Below, one piece after another: positions 60,359 to 64,000 of a stretch of DNA of 64,000 bases. The position numbers and the translations under genes are program-made. The notes below the pieces were generated by a model, which worked only from the letters and a program-made list of their open reading frames with translations, ran no database searches and had not been told where the DNA came from. Numbering within the stretch: the stretch's first letter is position 1; each line of letters starts with the position of its first letter. This stretch comes from Halocatena salina. GTDB taxonomy: Archaea > Halobacteriota > Halobacteria > Halobacteriales > Haloarculaceae. The stretch covers positions 1,364,001 through 1,428,000 of the forward strand of contig NZ_CP096019.1 of assembly GCF_023115355.1 (NCBI RefSeq), read 5' to 3'.

Positions 60359-60517
60359 ATGGGTGGTGTTGGTCGCAAGCTCGACACCGCTGTCGAACGT
60401 GTTGAACAACACGCCACAGCTCCCACACACGTGGTGGTACGTCGGGTGCCACGTTCGCTTCGTGGGGGTCGATCGCTTACAGACAGGACACGCCGAATCG
60501 TCTCCGAATCGATCCAT
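60299..60517 (-). CDS. Small zinc-ribbon protein, 72 aa
   Basis: The frame starts at ATG 60517 and has SACPVCKRSTPTKRTWHPTY then VCGSCGVLF, two CxxC pairs that could bind one zinc. The last 45 residues are less conserved-looking and overlap the 3' end of the transporter gene in antisense. Haloarchaea have many one-ribbon proteins of this size. An upstream ATG at 60550 is possible. I assign no function. Confidence 0.5.
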   Translation of the reverse strand: MDRFGDDSACPVCKRSTPTKRTWHPTYHHVCGSCGVLFNTFDSGVELATNTTHSQQRLKHDVDTIAPSDSDH

Positions 60518-60606
60518 AGTCACCACAACGGGACAAGCCCCGTTGAGCATACGGCATGTATTGTCAAGGCGCTACTGTGTGATCAGCCGTCGTTCGGGAG
60601 GCAGGC

Positions 60607-62100
60607 CTACAACTCGTACAGCGCACCGTATTTCCGCTCGGCGTAGTCGAGGAAGTAGTCAGCGGTGAGCGGTTCACCGGTCGCGTGTTCGATGAGATCG
60701 GGCGTGGTGTAGCGCTGGCCGTGTTGATGCACGTTGTCAGTGAGCCACTCCTGGAGCGCGCTGAACTCGCCGTTTTGGATCTGCTCGTCTAGGGCTTCGA
60801 TCTCCTGAGTGGCTGTGGCGTACAGCTGCGCTGCAAGCACGCTTCCCAGCGAATACGTCGGGAAATAACCGAAGCTGCCGTGCGTCCAATGAATGTCCTG
60901 AAGACAGCCAGCGCTGTCAGTGTCGGGTCGAACGCCTAGATACTCCTCCATCTTCTCGTTCCACACGTGCGGCACCTCCTCGACGTCGATCTCTCCGTGG
61001 ATGAGTTGCTGTTCGATCTCAAACCGGAGCACGATGTGGAGATGGTACGTCAACTCGTCCGCCTCGACGCGGATCAGATTGTCAGGATACACTTGGTTCG
61101 CGGCTTCATAGGCTGCACGCGGAGAAACACCGCTCGTTTCGGGGAACCGTTCCGTGACGGCTGGGAGGAACTGCTCCCAGAAGGAACGCGAGCGCCCGAC
61201 GTGATTCTCCCACAGCCGCGATTGGGACTCGTGAACCGAAAGGTTACGGTTCTGTCCGAGCGGCGTGCCGTACTGTTCGCGGGGGAGTCCGAGCGTGTAC
61301 ATCGCGTGGCCGAACTCGTGGATGGTCGAGGTGAGTGCGTCGATCGGGTCGTCCTCGGTGAATCGCGTCGTCACTCGCGCGTCGAACTGTGATCCAGTAG
61401 AGAACGGATGGGGTGCGGTGTCGAGCCGTCCGTGCTCCCATGGATAGCCGAGGCGATCCAGCGCCGACCGACAGAGCGCCTCCTGTTCGTCGGCGGGGTA
61501 CGTCCCCGAGAAGGCGTCCGTTTCGAGTGCAACATCGCTCTGTTCGATCGACTCGATGAGATCGACAAGGCGATTTCGCAGCCGTTCGAGAACGCGCTCT
61601 GCGGTGTCCAACCCGAGATACGGCTCGTACTCCGCGAACAGCACGGCGTAGGGATCCGCGTCCGGATCGATCTGTTCGGCGTACTCCCGCTTAAGATCGA
61701 CGAGCTTCGAGAGCGTCGGTGCGAACGCCTCGAAATCGTCGTTCTCTTTGGCTTCTTTCCACACCGGAAGCGCCGAACTCGTGGTGTGGGCGATCTCCTC
61801 GACCAGTTCGCTCGGAACCCGGTCGGCGCGTTCGTACTGGCGTCTGATCTCCCTGACGACTGCCGATTGCTCGTCGGTCAGCGACGACGATTCCAACGCC
61901 GAGAGATACGTTTCGGTCTCCTCGCTGGTGAGCAACTCGTGGTGGAGCGTCGAAAGCGTCGAAACCTGCTGGGAGCGGGCGGGCGTTCCTCCCTCAGGCA
62001 TCATCACCTGCTGATCCCAGTTGAGGATATGAACCGCGTGTTCGACGTTCGAGAAGCGTTTGACATGGTCGATGAACTCGTCGTAGGACTGGGCTGCCAT
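60607..62100 (-). CDS. Carboxypeptidase M32
   Basis: A 497-residue zinc carboxypeptidase that removes C-terminal residues from peptides. The zinc motif is HEFGHAMYTLGL, and the family signatures HESQSRLWENHVGRS and the QDIHWTHGSFGYFPTYSLGS loop are clear. The first part is the long helical cap (EHAVHILNWDQQVMMPEGG). The start is ATG 62100 (MAAQSYDEF); the longer frame upstream is shadow. It is followed on the same strand, after a gap, by no obvious partner; the M20 peptidase gene is upstream by 25 bases, a possible operon. Confidence 0.94.
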   Translation of the reverse strand: MAAQSYDEFIDHVKRFSNVEHAVHILNWDQQVMMPEGGTPARSQQVSTLSTLHHELLTSEETETYLSALESSSLTDEQSAVVREIRRQYERADRVPSELVEEIAHTTSSALPVWKEAKENDDFEAFAPTLSKLVDLKREYAEQIDPDADPYAVLFAEYEPYLGLDTAERVLERLRNRLVDLIESIEQSDVALETDAFSGTYPADEQEALCRSALDRLGYPWEHGRLDTAPHPFSTGSQFDARVTTRFTEDDPIDALTSTIHEFGHAMYTLGLPREQYGTPLGQNRNLSVHESQSRLWENHVGRSRSFWEQFLPAVTERFPETSGVSPRAAYEAANQVYPDNLIRVEADELTYHLHIVLRFEIEQQLIHGEIDVEEVPHVWNEKMEEYLGVRPDTDSAGCLQDIHWTHGSFGYFPTYSLGSVLAAQLYATATQEIEALDEQIQNGEFSALQEWLTDNVHQHGQRYTTPDLIEHATGEPLTADYFLDYAERKYGALYEL

Positions 62101-62125
62101 ACCGATGACAGGACATCCGGGGCTA

Positions 62126-63193
62126 TCAATCCCCACCCTCAATCTGCGAGAGGAGATCCCGATAGAGCCGATAGCAGCGTTCGAGTACCGGCAGGGAAAC
62201 GCTTTCGTCGTCGGTGTGGGCCTCGCCGGGTTCGGCTGCGCCACAGACGACGCACGTCGTCCCGGCTTGGGCGAGCCACCCGGCGTCAGTCGCGTGGGGC
62301 TTCGTTACCAGCGCCGGGGTACCCGTTTGAGCTTCGGTGGCGGCATCGAGCACGGCCTGAGCGAACGCGTCGTCGTCACACGCCATCGGCGGGAGATCCT
62401 GCTCGACATCCCACTCGACGCCGTCGATCTCCGTCACGCGTCCGATATCGGCGCGCTCGCCGGGCACAGTCCGCTCGTCGACGGTGATCGTACAGGAGTC
62501 GGGAACGACGTTCCACGCGCTGCCGCCCTCGATCTCCGCCACACAGAGGCGGCCACGCAGATCGTGCCCGAGCACTCCGCTCTCGGGCGGTGACAGCTCC
62601 TGTAGCACATCGATGGCGTCTGCCGCCCGGTACACCGCGTTCGTCCCGCTCTCGGGTTCGCTCGCGTGGGCCGCCGCTCCGTGGGCGTGAATCGTGCTCG
62701 CTCGACGCCCCTTGTGGGCGATTGCCACGTCGGTCACGCCGGTGGCGGAGTAGCCGGTCGATCCTTCGACGACGACGGCGTAGTCGGGAGCAAAGCCCGC
62801 ATCGATGGCGCGTCGAGCACCCACTCCACCCCGTTCTTCCCCCCGGAAACTGGCGATGGTGCATGGACTGTCCGCGTCTCGGAACGCACACAACGCGGCC
62901 GCAAGCGACCCTTTCATGTCAGCGCTGCCGCGACCGTACAACCGATCGCCGCGTTCGGAAACCACATACGCACCGTCGTCGGTCTGTTCGTCGGCGGGCG
63001 GGACCACGTCGTGGTGACCGACAAGTGCACACCGACCGCCACCGTCGCGCCGGGCGATCACACCGGCCTCGGTCCGTTCGACGACGGCATCCGTCTCCGA
63101 CTGGAGCCATTCCGTGATGGCACTCTCCGCCGCCGTCGGATCGTCGTGGCTCGGAATGGAAACGAGCTGTCGAGCCAACCCACGAACGGTCAT
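62126..63193 (-). CDS. M20-family amidohydrolase (DapE/ArgE-like)
   Basis: A 355-residue zinc deacylase. Zinc-site segments are LVGHHDVVPP, GRGSADMKGSLAAAL and ASFRGEERGG with its general-base Glu, followed by VVVEGST, KPHATDAGW and the late GEAHTDD. The dimerisation lid carries HAHGAAAHASEPESGTNAV. Members hydrolyse N-succinyl-diaminopimelate, N-acetyl-ornithine or -citrulline, or dipeptides, and the assignment among these cannot be made. It is 25 bases upstream of the M32 carboxypeptidase gene on the same strand, so a shared role in peptide use is possible. Confidence 0.88.
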   Translation of the reverse strand: MTVRGLARQLVSIPSHDDPTAAESAITEWLQSETDAVVERTEAGVIARRDGGGRCALVGHHDVVPPADEQTDDGAYVVSERGDRLYGRGSADMKGSLAAALCAFRDADSPCTIASFRGEERGGVGARRAIDAGFAPDYAVVVEGSTGYSATGVTDVAIAHKGRRASTIHAHGAAAHASEPESGTNAVYRAADAIDVLQELSPPESGVLGHDLRGRLCVAEIEGGSAWNVVPDSCTITVDERTVPGERADIGRVTEIDGVEWDVEQDLPPMACDDDAFAQAVLDAATEAQTGTPALVTKPHATDAGWLAQAGTTCVVCGAAEPGEAHTDDESVSLPVLERCYRLYRDLLSQIEGGD

Positions 63194-63331
63194 CGAACAC
63201 TCACCCCAGACGTGCGTGCAGTCAACAGGAACGAACAGTTCATGTCGACACCAACAGTCGACAGCACAATAGTGTCTCCCTCGGCTTAGAAAGTATAGAA
63301 TATACGGCTCGTGAGAAAACGTGTGGACACC

Positions 63332-63338
63332 CTTATAG
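63332..63338 (+). promoter_or_regulatory. TATA box of the PIN-ATPase gene
   Basis: CTTATAG is centred 27 bases before ATG 63362, the spacing of leaderless transcripts. Confidence 0.5.
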
Positions 63339-63361
63339 CGCCGCGGGGCCGTAGCGAAACT

Positions 63362-64000
63362 ATGAATGTCGTTCCGGACACGAGCGTGGTCATCGATGGC
63401 CGCCTGTCCGAGCGTGTTAGCCCGGAGTCCCCCGACGAAACCGAGGACGACGTCGACTTAACTGGCGTCCACATCTACGTTCCAGAGGCGGTCGTCGGTG
63501 AATTAGAATCGCAAGCAAACGCCGGTCGATCGGTCGGCTGGCGTGGTATCGAGGAACTACAGCGGCTCGTAGAACTGGAAAATGAGGGCTATCTCGAGAT
63601 CACCTACGTCGGCCGACGAGCGACGCCCGAAGAGATCGAACGTGCCGAGCAAGGAGAGATCGACGCGGTCATCCGTGACATGGCCACCGAACACGACGCG
63701 ACGCTGGTCACGAGTGATCTCGTCCAAAGCGAGGTGGCGAAAGCCAAAGACATCGATACGCTCTATCTCGAGCCGTACGAGACGACGATCGGAACGCTCG
63801 CCATCGAATCGTATTTCGATTCGGAGACGCTCAGCGTCCATCTGAAATCCGGCGTCCGACCGATGGCAAAGCGTGGCGACGTGACGGAAGTGTCCTACGG
63901 ACCGGTCGACGAGACGGAACTCGACGACGAGGCGCTGCGCGAGCACGCCAACGAGATCCGAAACGCCGCCCAAAGCTCCGAAGACGGTTTCATCGAGCTT
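63362..64000 (+). CDS. PIN-domain ATPase (PilT-family, COG1855-like), 3' truncated by the window
   Basis: The frame starts at ATG 63362 and is open to the window's end (213 codons). The N-terminus MNVVPDTSVVIDGRLSE holds the first PIN acidic residue (Asp6), VVGELESQ the second, and TLVTSDLVQ the third. The next segment ESYFDSETLSVHLKSGVRP is what precedes the ATPase core in the archaeal PIN-ATPase-KH proteins of about 600 residues. The ATPase and KH parts lie beyond base 64000. The TATA spacing supports the start. RNA processing is the expected role; only the PIN part is visible. Confidence 0.85.
   Translation, partial: MNVVPDTSVVIDGRLSERVSPESPDETEDDVDLTGVHIYVPEAVVGELESQANAGRSVGWRGIEELQRLVELENEGYLEITYVGRRATPEEIERAEQGEIDAVIRDMATEHDATLVTSDLVQSEVAKAKDIDTLYLEPYETTIGTLAIESYFDSETLSVHLKSGVRPMAKRGDVTEVSYGPVDETELDDEALREHANEIRNAAQSSEDGFIEL

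Noticed and set aside
1-64000. CRISPR arrays, rRNA genes, intact insertion sequences, integrases
   Set aside because: None seen: no regularly spaced repeat set, no transposase or recombinase motif, no rRNA sequence was recognised.

Overview
The window is haloarchaeal chromosome (class Halobacteria). The evidence is acidic proteomes, twin-arginine lipoproteins, an intron-containing elongator tRNA-Met, TATA boxes about 26-28 nt before many start codons (leaderless mRNAs), and archaeal core genes (radA, tfe, NMD3, smc/scpA, MfnA-type decarboxylase, RNB-only RNase). GC is moderate for the class, and the tract from about 19.2 to 23.5 kb and several intergenic gaps are clearly AT-richer. Species is not assignable from sequence alone.

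Layout. 0-10.5 kb: 3' part of a class II (B12) ribonucleotide reductase, a 37-residue zinc finger, a cytochrome P450, a spliced tRNA-Met, a Tat lipase, a GNAT, a decayed HTH/PIN toxin-antitoxin-like pair, an enolase-superfamily enzyme, and sufS-sufU. 10.5-19 kb: a glucuronyl-C5-epimerase-like lipoprotein, radA, pspAB-htpX, NMD3, an XPD/DinG-like Fe-S helicase, and a tRNA-like element abutting a small ORF. 19-23.5 kb: an AT-rich tract with a polysaccharide deacetylase lipoprotein and a thiol-redox set (membrane CxxC protein, DsbA-like lipoprotein, rhodanese). 23.5-33 kb: coiled-coil protein, smc, scpA, a phosphoribosyltransferase, a PIN fragment, and ppsA. 33-39.4 kb: a YndJ-like membrane protein, mfnA, RNase R, and isocitrate lyase with a tandemly duplicated 3' end. 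39.7-44.8 kb: a tandem family of five paralogous lipoproteins plus a sixth 3' remnant. 44.8-52 kb: isocitrate dehydrogenase, a methyltransferase, a frameshifted RidA gene, an aldo/keto reductase, a hexapeptide acyltransferase, and a sugar-dehydrogenase-like lipoprotein. 52-64 kb: tRNA-Gly, nadE, an enoyl-CoA hydratase, tRNA-Thr, a tfe-DUF2110-DUF5803 operon, trpS, a PiT-type transporter, two peptidases, and the start of a PIN-ATPase gene.

How the genes work together. Isocitrate lyase and isocitrate dehydrogenase sit on the two sides of the isocitrate branch point, and ppsA gives the gluconeogenic step needed on two-carbon substrates. sufS/sufU supply sulfur for Fe-S clusters, smc/scpA form condensin, and tfe acts in basal transcription. 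The least explained parts are the tRNA-like element at 18765-18833, the lipoprotein array at 39.7-44.8 kb, the thiol-redox cluster at 20.7-23.3 kb, and three decayed loci (HTH/PIN, PIN fragment, RidA). Family names such as DUF numbers are recalled from memory, not searched.
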